From the NCBI GenBank assembly GCA_903926385.1, contig CAIYIS010000081.1, positions 1 through 64,000 of the forward strand: DNA of 64,000 bases, written 5' to 3'. The DNA comes from an uncultured Bacteroidota bacterium (GTDB taxonomy: Bacteria; Bacteroidota; Bacteroidia; 2-12-FULL-35-15). Below the pieces are notes generated by a model. It saw only the letters and a list, made by a program, of their open reading frames with translations. It did not search any database and had not been told where the DNA came from. Both the position numbers and the translations under genes were made by a program. Shown here piece after piece: positions 34,973 to 44,932 of the stretch. Numbering within the stretch: position 1 is the stretch's first letter; each line of letters starts with the position of its first letter.

Positions 34973-35260
34973 ATGAAAAATTTGTTGAAAGTCTTTTTGT
35001 TTGTAGTGTTACTGAACATAGCAGCCAAAGCTACTGCAGGTAACAACAATGGAAATAATCACACTCCTGCTACTGACAACGGGGACGTTCATGATTCCAC
35101 CATTGGCATCAAAAGTAATATTGTTATTTTTAAAATTATTGCAACACCTGCTCCCGCCACAGGTTCGAGCGGTAGCTTAAGAAAAGCCGGCAAAGCTGCC
35201 CGCACTTCCAACACTCATACCTCAATAGATTTTATTCTTGATAAAAACAAAGGGATTTAA
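34973..35260 (+). CDS. small secreted protein of unknown function
   Basis: A 95-residue protein with an N-terminal signal peptide (about 1-22, ending ATAG). The mature part is Asn-, Thr- and Ser-rich and mostly disordered, with a single hydrophobic strand (SNIVIFKIIAT). No domain is recognised. It has its own -7 box. Its stop codon overlaps that of the convergent TerB/J-domain gene by three bases in the shared TTAA. It could be a small periplasmic or surface peptide; nothing shows its function. Confidence 0.6.
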   Translation: MKNLLKVFLFVVLLNIAAKATAGNNNGNNHTPATDNGDVHDSTIGIKSNIVIFKIIATPAPATGSSGSLRKAGKAARTSNTHTSIDFILDKNKGI

Positions 35261-36006
35261 GAAAAGCCTCTTTGTTTCTTAATATTGTCATAGGCATTCT
35301 GCATTTTCTGAAACTTTTCCTTTGCAGCTTTCTGAACTTCTTCTCCTAACGAAATAACCTTATCCGGATGGTATTTTACCGCCATTCTGCGATATGCCTT
35401 TTTCACTTCGTCATCTGATGCCGATGGTTCGATTTCGAGTATCTGATAATCGCTGTTCACATCTCTAAAATACATTGCTTTTAAAGAATTAAAATCAGCA
35501 GCATTAATATTTAGATAACTTGAAATAGTATGAATGGTCTTTAATTCCAGTTCGTGCACATGTCCATCTGCTTTTGATATGCCGAACAGATAATGAATAA
35601 TCTGCAGGCGTTGTGCCACCGGCATGTATTGCCTGATTTGATAACACACTTCCTGCAAAGGAATTTCTTGTTTCAAAATTTCTTTTAGCATGAGCATCTG
35701 ATGTTGGGCATGTTCTTCGCCAAACTGCTGAACCAAAAATTGCCTTACATATTCTAGCTCGCTCTTCATTAATTTGCCATCGCTTTTCATCACAGCAGCT
35801 GATAATACCAGCAAACTGGCAGCAAAATCGCCTGCCTGAGGCGAGACACGATTGGATGAATAAGTAGTGCTACCATCCGCCTGCACCGTTACACTGGCAG
35901 CATCAAATGCCGAACCCAATGCAAAACCTAATACTCCGCCCAAAGGACCACCTAATGCCCATCCTAATCCACCACCAAGCCACTTACCAAATTTAATTTT
36001 TGCCAT
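35257..36006 (-). CDS. TerB-DnaJ domain membrane co-chaperone (DjlA-like)
   Basis: A 249-residue protein starting at ATG 36006. It has a glycine-zipper hydrophobic N-terminus (GGGLGWALGGPLGGVLGFALG, about 11-31), a TerB-like helical domain (about 55-170) and a C-terminal J domain (about 185-249) with the HPD motif in KYHPDKV. This order is that of DjlA, a membrane-tethered J protein that recruits DnaK to envelope stress. The transmembrane segment is Gly-rich, not a normal helix. Longer in-frame versions upstream lack support, as the glycine zipper is the expected N-terminus. Confidence 0.82.
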   Translation of the reverse strand: MAKIKFGKWLGGGLGWALGGPLGGVLGFALGSAFDAASVTVQADGSTTYSSNRVSPQAGDFAASLLVLSAAVMKSDGKLMKSELEYVRQFLVQQFGEEHAQHQMLMLKEILKQEIPLQEVCYQIRQYMPVAQRLQIIHYLFGISKADGHVHELELKTIHTISSYLNINAADFNSLKAMYFRDVNSDYQILEIEPSASDDEVKKAYRRMAVKYHPDKVISLGEEVQKAAKEKFQKMQNAYDNIKKQRGFS

Positions 36007-36130
36007 TCTGAATGATTTAATTTTCCGCGAAATTACATTATTTGATTTATCTAAAAACAAAAGGCATAAAAAATGATAAAGTATATTTAACTTTACCACC
36101 TTTAACAAAAGAATAACCTGAGGTTGATGT

Positions 36131-36499
36131 ATGAATAATTTACTTTTCGTTTTTTTGGGGGGTGGTATTGGCAGTATTGCCCGATATGGCATTTCCGAAA
36201 TGGTAAGGTCTAATTTCAGATCAACATTTCCGTTGGCTACTCTTATTTCCAATATCATCAGTTGCATCGTTCTTGCACTTGCAGTGGGGATGTTCAGCGA
36301 AAAGGTAGGGAGTAATCCGGCATTGAGATTACTGATAGTGGTTGGATTTTGCGGAGGCTTCAGCACCTTTTCTTCTTTCAGTTACGAAACAGTGGAATTA
36401 ATGCGAAACGGTAACACAGCCATTGCGATAGCAAATATTTTAATCAGTGTTTCAGTTTGTATTGCACTGATTTATTTTTTAAGTAAACAATCTTTATAA
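36131..36499 (+). CDS. crcB: CrcB/Fluc fluoride channel
   Basis: A 122-residue, four-helix protein that exports fluoride as a dual-topology dimer. The N-terminal GGGIGSIARY motif and the GFCGGFSTFSSFSYE motif are the two conserved CrcB blocks, with the pore-lining Phe residues and the central Na-binding region. It starts a plus-strand run (phospholipase-like, PafA-like, glycosyltransferase, rnhB) and is nine bases from the next gene. I looked for a fluoride riboswitch in the 125 bases upstream and saw none. Confidence 0.92.
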   Translation: MNNLLFVFLGGGIGSIARYGISEMVRSNFRSTFPLATLISNIISCIVLALAVGMFSEKVGSNPALRLLIVVGFCGGFSTFSSFSYETVELMRNGNTAIAIANILISVSVCIALIYFLSKQSL

Positions 36500-36508
36500 A
36501 AATCATTA

Positions 36509-37495
36509 ATGAAAAAAGCAGTTTTTCTTGTCAGTATAGTGAGCATTTCTTCCGCACTCGTTTCCTGGGGTATATTTGGGCATGAACATATCAATAAAGC
36601 CGCAGTAATGGCTTTGCCTCAGCCAGTGCAAACTTTCTTTTACAATCATATCGATTTTATGACTCAGGAATCGACTGTTCCTGATTTAAGAAAATATACA
36701 TTAGCTGATAAAGCTGAACATCCTCGTCACTTTATAGACTTGGAGAACTTTGGCTCATTGGATAGTTTACCCAAAACACTTGCAGATGTAAAAACAAAGT
36801 ATGATGAAAAAACCCTAGCACAAAACGGATTTCTTCCTTGGTATATGGAAGAGATGATGGACAAACTTACCAAGTCGATGAAAGAAAAACGTAAAACAGA
36901 AATATTATTTCTTGCAGCTGATTTAGGGCACTACATGGGCGATGCTCACATGCCTATGCATACCACCGCCAACCATGACGGACAAAAAACGAATCAGCGA
37001 GGAATACATGCGTTATGGGAAGCACAACTTCCGGAAGCTTTCGGAGCCGCATATAATTTCCATACTAATGAAGCTAAATATATAACCGATGTTCATGCTG
37101 AAATCTGGCGCATCATTTTCGAATCGCACCGCTTAGTGGATACCATCCTAGCTGCCGACAGCAAAATAAGGAAACAAATTCCGGAAGACAAAATGTATAA
37201 GAAAGATCCCAATGGCAAGGTGATAAAAAACAAATTCAATAGTTCTGTGTTTACTGATGAATACACCAAAGCATTGCACTCAGCACTGAACGGAATGGTT
37301 GAGAAACAACTTCAACTCTCCATTCAGGATGTTTCCAATTTTTGGTATACCGCATGGGTAAATGCTGGCAAGCCCGATTTGAATGCCTTGGATTCACCTG
37401 ATATCAGTAAACGAAACAACAAACAATTTCAAGAAGATATGAAACTTTGGAAAAAAGGACAGTTGTTTGGAATGGAAGGCGAAAAAGAATTTTAA
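36509..37495 (+). CDS. zinc-dependent phospholipase C / S1-P1 nuclease-fold protein
   Basis: A 328-residue exported protein. The signal peptide ends around SALVS, which would leave Trp20 at or near the mature N-terminus, as needed in this family for zinc binding through the N-terminal amine. Further candidate ligands are in GHEHIN, in DLGHYMGDAHMPMH and in GIHALWE. Family members bind three zinc ions and cut phosphodiester bonds in lipids or nucleic acids; the sequence does not decide which. It is nine bases downstream of crcB and 47 upstream of a phosphatase gene, so a phosphate-scavenging group is possible. Confidence 0.78.
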   Translation: MKKAVFLVSIVSISSALVSWGIFGHEHINKAAVMALPQPVQTFFYNHIDFMTQESTVPDLRKYTLADKAEHPRHFIDLENFGSLDSLPKTLADVKTKYDEKTLAQNGFLPWYMEEMMDKLTKSMKEKRKTEILFLAADLGHYMGDAHMPMHTTANHDGQKTNQRGIHALWEAQLPEAFGAAYNFHTNEAKYITDVHAEIWRIIFESHRLVDTILAADSKIRKQIPEDKMYKKDPNGKVIKNKFNSSVFTDEYTKALHSALNGMVEKQLQLSIQDVSNFWYTAWVNAGKPDLNALDSPDISKRNNKQFQEDMKLWKKGQLFGMEGEKEF

Positions 37496-37542
37496 AAATA
37501 TATTATATATCTACCTCCCCTCTTGGGGCTATACTTAAATTA

Positions 37543-39201
37543 ATGAAGAGAATTACTATTGTTTTATTTTCGATGACTGTAATGATTACAGCTCATGCTC
37601 AAACAACAAATCAAAACTTAAAAACCAGCTCCACTCCTGCTCTAAAACCTAAACTAGTAGTGGGTATTGTTATTGACCAAATGCGCTACGATTACATTTA
37701 TCGATATTGGAGTAAATTCGGTAATGATGGTTTTAAACGTCTGATTGCAGAAGGTTATTTTTGCCGCAACACCAATTATAATTACGTGCCTACCTATACT
37801 GGTCCTGGTCATACATCTATTTATACAGGCACCACACCGGCCGTTCACGGAATAGTGGCAAATGATTGGTATAACAAAACAACAGGTAAAGATATGTATT
37901 GCGCACAGGACGATAATGTGAACGGAGTGGGAACAACCACACCTGAAGGCAAACGCTCGCCTGCAAATATGCTGACCACTACTATTACGGATGAATTACG
38001 ATTATCAACTAATATGAAATCGAAAGTGATTGGTGTTGCATTAAAAGACAGAAGCGCTATTCTCCCTGCAGGACACACTGCCAATGCAGCATATTGGTAC
38101 GATGGAAGTATAGGAAGTTTTATTACGAGCACCTATTATATGAAAGAACTTCCGGCATGGGTAAATGATTTTAATAAAAAAGAATTAGCAAAAAAATATT
38201 TGAGTCAGCCATGGAATACCCTTTTACCAATTGAACAATACACAGAAAGTTTGCCAGATGACAATAAATATGAAACCATATTTAAAGGAGAAACAAAACC
38301 TACTTTCCCCCACAACCTGCCCGAAACACAAAAACTAAACGGAGGTTTAAATATTATACGTGCCACTCCATTTGGAAATTCGCTTACCAAAGATTTTGCA
38401 ATTGAAACCATAAAAAGCGAAAATATGGGAAAGAATACAGCTACCGATTTTCTGGCAGTATCTTTTTCTTCTCCTGATTATATTGGCCATTCGTATGGTC
38501 CTAACTCTGTGGAGCAGGAAGACGATTATATTCGTCTGGATAAAGACCTTGCCGAATTGCTTAGTTTTATTGATGCTCAAATAGGAAAAAACAACACTCT
38601 CGTTTTTCTTACGGCCGACCATGCAGCACCCGAAGTGCCCAACTATTTAACCGATTTAAAAATTCCTTCGGGCTATGTACACGAAAAGAAAATACTGGAT
38701 ACACTTAAAAAAGAATTGAACAAAGTGTATGGAGATACATTGGTACTTGCATTTAAGAATCAACAATTATTTCTTAATCACAAAGCCATAGCAGAGAAAA
38801 AACTAAGCCAGGTGCAGGTAGAAGGCTTTATTTGCGAGTTTATGCAAACGATGCCAAACGTGTCGGAAGTGATATCGGCAAACACGATGAACAACACACA
38901 ATTTACCGAAGGCTCTCGTTATCTGATGCAAAAAGGCTATAACGCCAATCGTTCAGGCGATGTGCTGGTTAATTATCTTCCGGCATATATTGATGATTAT
39001 TCGCCAACCGGCACCACACATGGGTCGCCATATAGTTACGACACACATGTGCCCCTTATTTTTTACGGATGGAATATTAAACAAGGTAGCACTGCTGATC
39101 AGATTTACATAACCGATCTTGCCGCCACATTGGCAATGATGCTTAATATTCAGTTTCCGAATGGTTGCACCGGTAAACCAATTTCTAATTTAGTAAAGTA
39201 A
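37543..39201 (+). CDS. PafA-like alkaline phosphatase
   Basis: A 552-residue periplasmic enzyme of the alkaline phosphatase superfamily, with a signal peptide ending AHAQ. D45 (VIDQMRYDY) is a zinc ligand and T86 (YTGPGH) the nucleophile. N107 lies 21 residues after the nucleophile, as N100 does after T79 in PafA of Elizabethkingia, and K168-D-R170 corresponds to its K162 and R164. These residues favour phosphate monoesters over diesters. Later metal ligands appear in DYIGHSYGPNS, TADHAAPEV and GTTHGS. ATG 37543 is the start of the signal peptide. Confidence 0.87.
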   Translation: MKRITIVLFSMTVMITAHAQTTNQNLKTSSTPALKPKLVVGIVIDQMRYDYIYRYWSKFGNDGFKRLIAEGYFCRNTNYNYVPTYTGPGHTSIYTGTTPAVHGIVANDWYNKTTGKDMYCAQDDNVNGVGTTTPEGKRSPANMLTTTITDELRLSTNMKSKVIGVALKDRSAILPAGHTANAAYWYDGSIGSFITSTYYMKELPAWVNDFNKKELAKKYLSQPWNTLLPIEQYTESLPDDNKYETIFKGETKPTFPHNLPETQKLNGGLNIIRATPFGNSLTKDFAIETIKSENMGKNTATDFLAVSFSSPDYIGHSYGPNSVEQEDDYIRLDKDLAELLSFIDAQIGKNNTLVFLTADHAAPEVPNYLTDLKIPSGYVHEKKILDTLKKELNKVYGDTLVLAFKNQQLFLNHKAIAEKKLSQVQVEGFICEFMQTMPNVSEVISANTMNNTQFTEGSRYLMQKGYNANRSGDVLVNYLPAYIDDYSPTGTTHGSPYSYDTHVPLIFYGWNIKQGSTADQIYITDLAATLAMMLNIQFPNGCTGKPISNLVK

Positions 39202-39249
39202 TAAACTCAAACACCTGTCAAGGGTAGAACAAAAACAAAATTTAATTCT

Positions 39250-40380
39250 TTGGAAATAGTTGTAAACACTCGCCTTTTACTCAAAGACAAACTAGAAGGA
39301 ATGGGATGGTTCAGTTACGAAACGCTGAAACGCATTACCAACGACCATCCGGACGATCATTTTGTATTTTTATTTGACAGAGATTTTGACGAAGATTTTA
39401 TTTTTGCTGACAATGTAACTCCGCTGGTGCTATCGCCACAGGCAAGACATCCGATTTTATTTTATTGGTGGTTCGAATTATCGGTAGCCAACTTTTTAAA
39501 CCGATTTAAACCCGACCTGTTTCTTTCGCCCGATGGCTATATGTCGTTGCGGGCCGATTGCAAGCAGTTAGCAGTTATTCACGACTTATGTTTTCTGCAT
39601 TATCCAAACGATGTTTCGTTTATTGTTCGGAAATATTACAATTTTTTCTTCCTTCGATTTGCTCGTAAAGCAACTCGAATTGCTACGGTTTCTCAATTTT
39701 CGAAAAATGATATTGTAAAACAATATGGAATAAAGCCCGAAAACATTGATGTGGTGTATGACGGATGTAACGAAATTTTTAAACCCGCCAATAAGCAGGA
39801 ACAAACCGAAGCAAAGAACAAATTTGCTCAGGGATGCGACTACTTTATTTTTGTTGGTTCGCTGCATCCCCGAAAAAACATTACCCGTTTGTTTCAGGCG
39901 TTTGATAAGTTTAAATCTTCGCAGGTAAACGATGTGAAGCTCGTTATAGTAGGCGTGAAATACTACTGGACAAGCGAAATAAAGCAAACCTACATTGGCA
40001 TGAAACATAAAGACGATGTGATTTTTACCGGAAGATTATCGTCCGAAGATTTGCAATCGGCCATGGCATCAGCCATTGCTCTCACTTATGTTCCGTATTT
40101 CGAAGGTTTCGGTATTCCTATACTCGAAGCGTTTAATTGCGAAGTTCCGGTGATAACAAGTAATGTATCATCTATGCCAGAAGTGGCTCAGGATGCGGCT
40201 TTGCTCATCGACCCATTTTCTGTCGATTCAATTGCCGATGCAATGTTGAATATTTATAAAGATGAAGACATGCGAAACGAGCTGATAGCAAAAGGAAGAA
40301 AGCGCAAACTCGATTTCAGTTGGGATAAAACAGCTGACGCGCTTTGGGAATGCATGGTAAGAACGGTTAATAGCGAATAG
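39250..40380 (+). CDS. GT4-family glycosyltransferase
   Basis: A 376-residue GT-B fold glycosyltransferase. The N-terminal domain begins with MEIVVNTRLL, and the C-terminal domain has FVGSLHPRKNITRL, then the FTGRLSSEDL loop and the E-x7-E motif in YFEGFGIPILEAFNC, which bind the nucleotide sugar. It starts with TTG (no ATG in frame nearby) 48 bases after the phosphatase gene. The sugar and acceptor cannot be read from the sequence; a role in surface polysaccharide or glycolipid is likely. No other polysaccharide genes surround it. Confidence 0.85.
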   Translation: MEIVVNTRLLLKDKLEGMGWFSYETLKRITNDHPDDHFVFLFDRDFDEDFIFADNVTPLVLSPQARHPILFYWWFELSVANFLNRFKPDLFLSPDGYMSLRADCKQLAVIHDLCFLHYPNDVSFIVRKYYNFFFLRFARKATRIATVSQFSKNDIVKQYGIKPENIDVVYDGCNEIFKPANKQEQTEAKNKFAQGCDYFIFVGSLHPRKNITRLFQAFDKFKSSQVNDVKLVIVGVKYYWTSEIKQTYIGMKHKDDVIFTGRLSSEDLQSAMASAIALTYVPYFEGFGIPILEAFNCEVPVITSNVSSMPEVAQDAALLIDPFSVDSIADAMLNIYKDEDMRNELIAKGRKRKLDFSWDKTADALWECMVRTVNSE

Positions 40381-40418
40381 CGCCATTCATACGAACGATT
40401 CGAAATCTGAACTAGTTG

Positions 40419-41018
40419 ATGCTTAAAAAATATTTTGACAAAAAATTAATAGAAGCAGGCTGCGATGAGGCCGGCAGAGGCTGTTTGGCTGGCGATGTGT
40501 TTGCTGCTGCGGTTATTTTACCAAAAACGTTTAAAAACAAACTCCTCAACGATTCGAAAAAACTAACAGATAAGGAGCGCAAACTACTCAGACCAATTAT
40601 CGAAGAAAATGCCATTGCCTGGAGTGTGGCTCGTGTGTCGGCTGCAGAGATTGACAAAATAAATATTCTGAATGCATCTATTTTAGCCATGCACAGGGCT
40701 ATTGATAAACTTACCACTCTACCCGAAAGTTTGCTGATTGATGGGAATCGATTTAAGCCTTACCCAAGCATTCCTCACCGTTGCATCATTCAGGGAGATG
40801 GAAAATACATGAACATTGCCGCGGCATCTGTACTTGCCAAAACCTACCGAGATGATTATATGGATGCCTTGCACGAAGAGTTTCCGCAATACGACTGGCT
40901 GCACAACAAAGCCTACGGTACACTCAAGCATCGCGAAGCCATAAGAAAATACGGGGTAACCCCTCATCACCGCATTAGCTTTCGATTATTGCCCGAACAA
41001 CTGAGTCTGGAAATTTAA
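40419..41018 (+). CDS. rnhB: ribonuclease HII
   Basis: RNase HII removes single ribonucleotides and RNA primers from DNA. The protein is 199 residues from ATG 40419; a TTG directly before it would add one codon. The active site starts with D16-E17 in GCDEAGRG, followed by [10 protein letters not shown], a further catalytic Asp in LLIDGN, and the [16 protein letters not shown] block. Length is normal. It is the last gene of the crcB run and converges on tadA. Confidence 0.93.
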   Translation: MLKKYFDKKLIEAGCDEAGRGCLAGDVFAAAVILPKTFKNKLLNDSKKLTDKERKLLRPIIEENAIAWSVARVSAAEIDKINILNASILAMHRAIDKLTTLPESLLIDGNRFKPYPSIPHRCIIQGDGKYMNIAAASVLAKTYRDDYMDALHEEFPQYDWLHNKAYGTLKHREAIRKYGVTPHHRISFRLLPEQLSLEI

Positions 41019-41065
41019 AAAGGAAATAAACGTTACATTCCTTAAAACACATAAAACCTATTTCT

Positions 41066-41515
41066 TTATCTTTTTTGCTGAAAAAATAATTTCATCAAAT
41101 CGCTGCTTTGGTCAGCCATTATGCCCGAAATCACTTCTGTTTTTGGATGGAGAATATTTTTATCAATAACTAGATGAAACCCTTTTTTTGTATCAGAAGC
41201 ACCGTATACGAGTTTCCCAAATTGTGCCCAAGCAATAGCGCCTGCACACATCACACAGGGTTCGAGGGTAACATAAAGAGTACATTCGTTGAGGTATTTA
41301 CCACCCAGAAAATTGGCAGCCGAAGTAATGGCCTGCATTTCGGCATGGGCAGTAACATCGTTGAGCCTTTCGGTGAGGTTATGACATCGTGCTATTATTT
41401 TATTATTACAAACCACCACAGCACCCACCGGCACTTCGTCAGCATCAAAAGCTTTCTTAGCTTCTTTCAAAGCCTCCTGCATAAAATACTGATCCGAAAA
41501 AACATTTAATTCCAT
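41066..41515 (-). CDS. tadA: tRNA-specific adenosine deaminase TadA
   Basis: TadA converts adenosine 34 of tRNA-Arg(ACG) to inosine. H57-A-E59 binds zinc and acts as base, with C87-V-M-C90 as the remaining ligands. The length (149) and the TAHAEMQAI sequence fit TadA better than free cytosine or guanine deaminases, though guanine deaminase of the same fold is an outside possibility. It stands alone on the minus strand. Confidence 0.87.
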   Translation of the reverse strand: MELNVFSDQYFMQEALKEAKKAFDADEVPVGAVVVCNNKIIARCHNLTERLNDVTAHAEMQAITSAANFLGGKYLNECTLYVTLEPCVMCAGAIAWAQFGKLVYGASDTKKGFHLVIDKNILHPKTEVISGIMADQSSDLMKLFFQQKR

Positions 41516-41649
41516 GTGATAAAAATAGAACTTTTTTGACCACTGTGGAGGAGAATTTGAATATAAAATTGAAAAATGATTTTTTTAAAACCGTTGTTAT
41601 GCCGACACAATATTTTGCTTACCTTCGTTTTTCTTTTTTATAAAACAAT

Positions 41650-42996
41650 ATGAATTCATTGAACAAACTTACCGCCATATCACCAGTTGACGGGCGTTAC
41701 AGAAATACAACAGAAGCACTTTCCGATTATTTTTCAGAATCGGCACTTATAAAATATCGCATCATCACCGAGATTGAATATTTTATTGCATTGTGCGAAT
41801 TACCCTTGCCCCAACTGAAAGGAGTTGACAAATCTAGATATCCGGCTCTAAGAGCGATTTATAAAAATTTTTCTGAGGCAGATGCTCAGCGAGTAAAAGA
41901 TATTGAAAAAACCACCAATCACGATGTGAAGGCAGTTGAATATTTTATCAAAGAAAAAATGGATGGCTTGCAACTCAATGCTCAAATGGAATTTATTCAT
42001 TTCGGGCTAACATCGCAGGACATAAACAATACAGCAGTTCCGCTCTCGATAAAAGAAGCTATGAATAACTGCTTGTTGCCTTCGATAAAAGAAGTAATAA
42101 GAAAACTTTCGGAGTTAAGTAATACATGGAAAGATGTGCCCATGCTGGCTCGCACACATGGTCAGGCAGCTTCGCCTACACGACTTGGAAAAGAAATAGA
42201 AGTATTTGTTTCCCGACTTAACATTCAGCTTGCGCAGATGGAACAAGTGCCTTATAGTGCTAAATTTGGAGGAGCCACCGGAAACATGAATGCACATCTT
42301 GTAGCTTATCCCGAAATTAACTGGTTTGATTTTGCAACCAATTTTGTTTCAAAAACACTTGGGCTTCATCGCTCCTATCCCACGACACAGATTGAACATT
42401 ACGATAACTTAGCTGCTTTGTGCGATGCATTAAAGCGCTATAACACCATTTTGATTGATTTGAATCGCGACATTTGGCAATACATTTCGATGGATTATTT
42501 CAAACAAAAAATTAAAGAAGGAGAAATAGGTTCATCGGCAATGCCTCATAAAGTAAACCCTATTGACTTCGAAAATTCTGAAGGCAATTTGGGTATGGCC
42601 AATGCCATATTTGAGCATTTTTCTGCCAAACTTCCTATATCTCGTTTGCAGCGCGACTTAACAGATTCTACTGTGTTGCGCAATATAGGTGTGCCTTTTG
42701 CTCACAGTTTAATTGCATACTCATCCCTTTTAAAAGGGTTAAATAAATTAATACTGAACAATGCCGCACTCGAAAAAGATTTGAATAACAATTGGGCAGT
42801 GGTGGCCGAAGGAATACAAACTATATTGCGCAGAGAAGGATATCCTAAACCTTACGAGGCATTGAAAGAACTTACACGCACCAATTCAACTGTTACCAAA
42901 GAAAGCATTTCGACATTTATCGAAACGCTTAACGTAAGCGATGCGGTGAAAACAGAATTGAAAAAAATATCGCCTGAAACATACACAGGAATATAA
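41650..42996 (+). CDS. purB: adenylosuccinate lyase
   Basis: PurB cleaves SAICAR and adenylosuccinate in purine synthesis. The 448-residue protein has the N-terminal SPVDGRY motif, the catalytic histidine block ARTHGQAASPTRLG and the superfamily signature GSSAMPHKVNPIDFENSEGN, with the catalytic Ser at its start. The SPVDGRY form and length match the class that includes E. coli PurB. A TACCTTCG sequence (41620-41627), close to the -7 box consensus, lies 22 bases before the start codon. Confidence 0.95.
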   Translation: MNSLNKLTAISPVDGRYRNTTEALSDYFSESALIKYRIITEIEYFIALCELPLPQLKGVDKSRYPALRAIYKNFSEADAQRVKDIEKTTNHDVKAVEYFIKEKMDGLQLNAQMEFIHFGLTSQDINNTAVPLSIKEAMNNCLLPSIKEVIRKLSELSNTWKDVPMLARTHGQAASPTRLGKEIEVFVSRLNIQLAQMEQVPYSAKFGGATGNMNAHLVAYPEINWFDFATNFVSKTLGLHRSYPTTQIEHYDNLAALCDALKRYNTILIDLNRDIWQYISMDYFKQKIKEGEIGSSAMPHKVNPIDFENSEGNLGMANAIFEHFSAKLPISRLQRDLTDSTVLRNIGVPFAHSLIAYSSLLKGLNKLILNNAALEKDLNNNWAVVAEGIQTILRREGYPKPYEALKELTRTNSTVTKESISTFIETLNVSDAVKTELKKISPETYTGI

Positions 42997-43052
42997 ATCA
43001 GAATTAAACTATTACTAAGAAAGGGTAGAGATTAACTTTAAATAATAATAAT

Positions 43053-44489
43053 ATGTTGCGATTACAACTCATTTGTATTTCATTCATCAGTTTCATTTTG
43101 TTTTCGTGCCATTCAGGAACAAAAAATCCAACAGGAGAAAACAATAGTCAAACAAAAGACACCGTTACTCCCACTGTAAAAGAAAATTTCCCGAAAGGAG
43201 AAATTATAGAAAAGGTAGCATGCAAAAGCGATGCTTCGCAAAGCTATGCCATGTACCTTCCTAAAAATTACTCTCTGGACAAAACCTATCCGGTGGTGTT
43301 CGCTTTTGATGCACACGGAACGGGCAAACTTCCTGTGTCGATGTATAAAGAACTGGCAGAACAATACGGATACATTCTCATTGGAAGTAACAATTCGAAA
43401 AATGGAACAGCATGGGAAGTTTCGACAAATATTGCAGAAACACTCCTGTCCGATGCACAAAATCGTTTATCAATAAATGCTCAACGTATCTATTTAATGG
43501 GATTTTCGGGTGGAGCTCGGGTGGCTAACGGAGTTGCCATTTCTAACGGAGCAGTATCGGGGGTAATTTGTATCGGTGCAGCTGCACCTGCCGGGAATGC
43601 GGCTAACAACCGAAGTAATTACACCTGGTTAGGCATTGCTGGCGATGAAGACTTTAATTCTACCGAAATGCGCAAATATGATTTAATAGATTTAGCAGGG
43701 CATAATATAAAACATGCCCTTATTACTTTTGATGGTAAACACGAATGGTGCAAACAAGAGGTAATGGACGAAGCCTTCTGGTGGTTGGAGTTATGCGAAA
43801 TGCGTAAAAATATAAAGACAAAAAACGACTCACTCGTGAAACAAAAAATAGCACCAGTTATCAAACAAATTGAAACCTGCATGCAAAAAAAGCAGTCGTA
43901 CGATGCCTATTTGCTAGTTAAAAAAACAATTAATTTTTACGATGGACTTACTGATTTAACATACTGTTTCGACACCTATAAAACACTTCAGAAAAATTCT
44001 GATGTAGACAAGGCCATGAAAGAAGAACAATTGATGTGGTCGAAAGAGGATGAACTAAAAAACTACTATATGAAAGGTTTTGAAAGCGGAGATTTAGAGA
44101 AATGGAAAAAAGAAATTGTTAAACTGAATGACAAAATAAAAACGGGAAGAAACAAACTGGATGTAAACATGAACAAACGTGTTTTAGGTTATCTCAGTTT
44201 GGTAGCCTACATGCAATCTTCAGGAGCTTTAAAACAAAACCAAATTCCTGCTGCGGATTATTTTTGTAAAATATATGTATTGGTCGACCCAACTAATAAC
44301 GAAGCTCATTACTTAACTGCTGATGTAAATGCAAAAGAGGGAAATCAGAAAGAAGCCCTCTCATCGCTTAATAAAGCGTTGGCAAATGGCTTTAACGACT
44401 TGCCTCGCCTGCAAAGCGATTCGGCATTTATTGGTATGCAAAACACTCCGGAGTTTTTAGAATTAGTAAAAAAAATAGGGCAGAAATAA
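43053..44489 (+). CDS. lipoprotein with alpha/beta-hydrolase and TPR-like parts
   Basis: A 478-residue lipoprotein with a lipobox ending at Cys19 (LFSC). Residues about 55-250 form an esterase-like alpha/beta hydrolase with an oxyanion region FAFDAHGTGK and the nucleophile elbow G-F-S152-G-G; the probable catalytic His is in DGKHEWC. The rest (about 260-478) is helical and ends in tetratricopeptide-like segments (AHYLTADVNAKEGNQKEALSSLNKAL). The substrate is unknown; the closest type is an extracytoplasmic polyhydroxybutyrate-depolymerase-like or dipeptidyl-hydrolase-like enzyme. It is 56 bases after purB without functional link. Confidence 0.78.
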   Translation: MLRLQLICISFISFILFSCHSGTKNPTGENNSQTKDTVTPTVKENFPKGEIIEKVACKSDASQSYAMYLPKNYSLDKTYPVVFAFDAHGTGKLPVSMYKELAEQYGYILIGSNNSKNGTAWEVSTNIAETLLSDAQNRLSINAQRIYLMGFSGGARVANGVAISNGAVSGVICIGAAAPAGNAANNRSNYTWLGIAGDEDFNSTEMRKYDLIDLAGHNIKHALITFDGKHEWCKQEVMDEAFWWLELCEMRKNIKTKNDSLVKQKIAPVIKQIETCMQKKQSYDAYLLVKKTINFYDGLTDLTYCFDTYKTLQKNSDVDKAMKEEQLMWSKEDELKNYYMKGFESGDLEKWKKEIVKLNDKIKTGRNKLDVNMNKRVLGYLSLVAYMQSSGALKQNQIPAADYFCKIYVLVDPTNNEAHYLTADVNAKEGNQKEALSSLNKALANGFNDLPRLQSDSAFIGMQNTPEFLELVKKIGQK

Positions 44490-44526
44490 TTTGCCGAACT
44501 ATATACTGAAGTGCAACCCGCCCGGT

Positions 44527-44916
44527 TTATTCGGTTACGGGCACATCGGTAGTTTCCGATTTATTGTATTTTAATTTTATAGCCAACCCTCCCGAAACCT
44601 GCTGCATAATACCGCTGTCCCAGCCCACACCATATAAATAATAATTCCCCTTCCTCAAATTTTTAAAGGCATAAGCCGAATTTGCATCACCCGTTACATG
44701 GTCGTCATAGGCCGTAATGTTTGTGCCCGGAAACTCAGTAGCCCCGTATTTTATATACACGATAGCGTTTGGAATAGGTTTATCATGATGTTTCACCAAA
44801 CCATTTACGGCCGATTTTCCTCCGGTACCTTCTTTATGGCAGGAGGAGATGAACACTATTAATACAATTGCACTTAAAACATAAATGCCGGTTTTTACAA
44901 GTTGGTTGGTTTTCAT
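44527..44916 (-). CDS. small lipoprotein with Ig-like/carboxypeptidase regulatory fold
   Basis: A 129-residue lipoprotein, lipobox at Cys26 (FISSC). The mature part has the pattern of a carboxypeptidase-regulatory-like beta sandwich: VNGLVKHHDKPIPNAIVYIKYG, then AYAFKNLRKGNYYLYGVGWD. It resembles the lipoprotein at 52106-52474 in plan, but has little shared sequence. The role is unknown. A -7 box (TATCTTTG, 44933-44940 minus) supports the start. Confidence 0.7.
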   Translation of the reverse strand: MKTNQLVKTGIYVLSAIVLIVFISSCHKEGTGGKSAVNGLVKHHDKPIPNAIVYIKYGATEFPGTNITAYDDHVTGDANSAYAFKNLRKGNYYLYGVGWDSGIMQQVSGGLAIKLKYNKSETTDVPVTE

Positions 44917-44932
44917 TTCTTTTATTTTTTTT

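Noticed and set aside
36007-36130. Fluoride riboswitch before crcB
   Set aside because: No GGNGAUGG-type consensus with matching pseudoknot arms could be found in the upstream bases.
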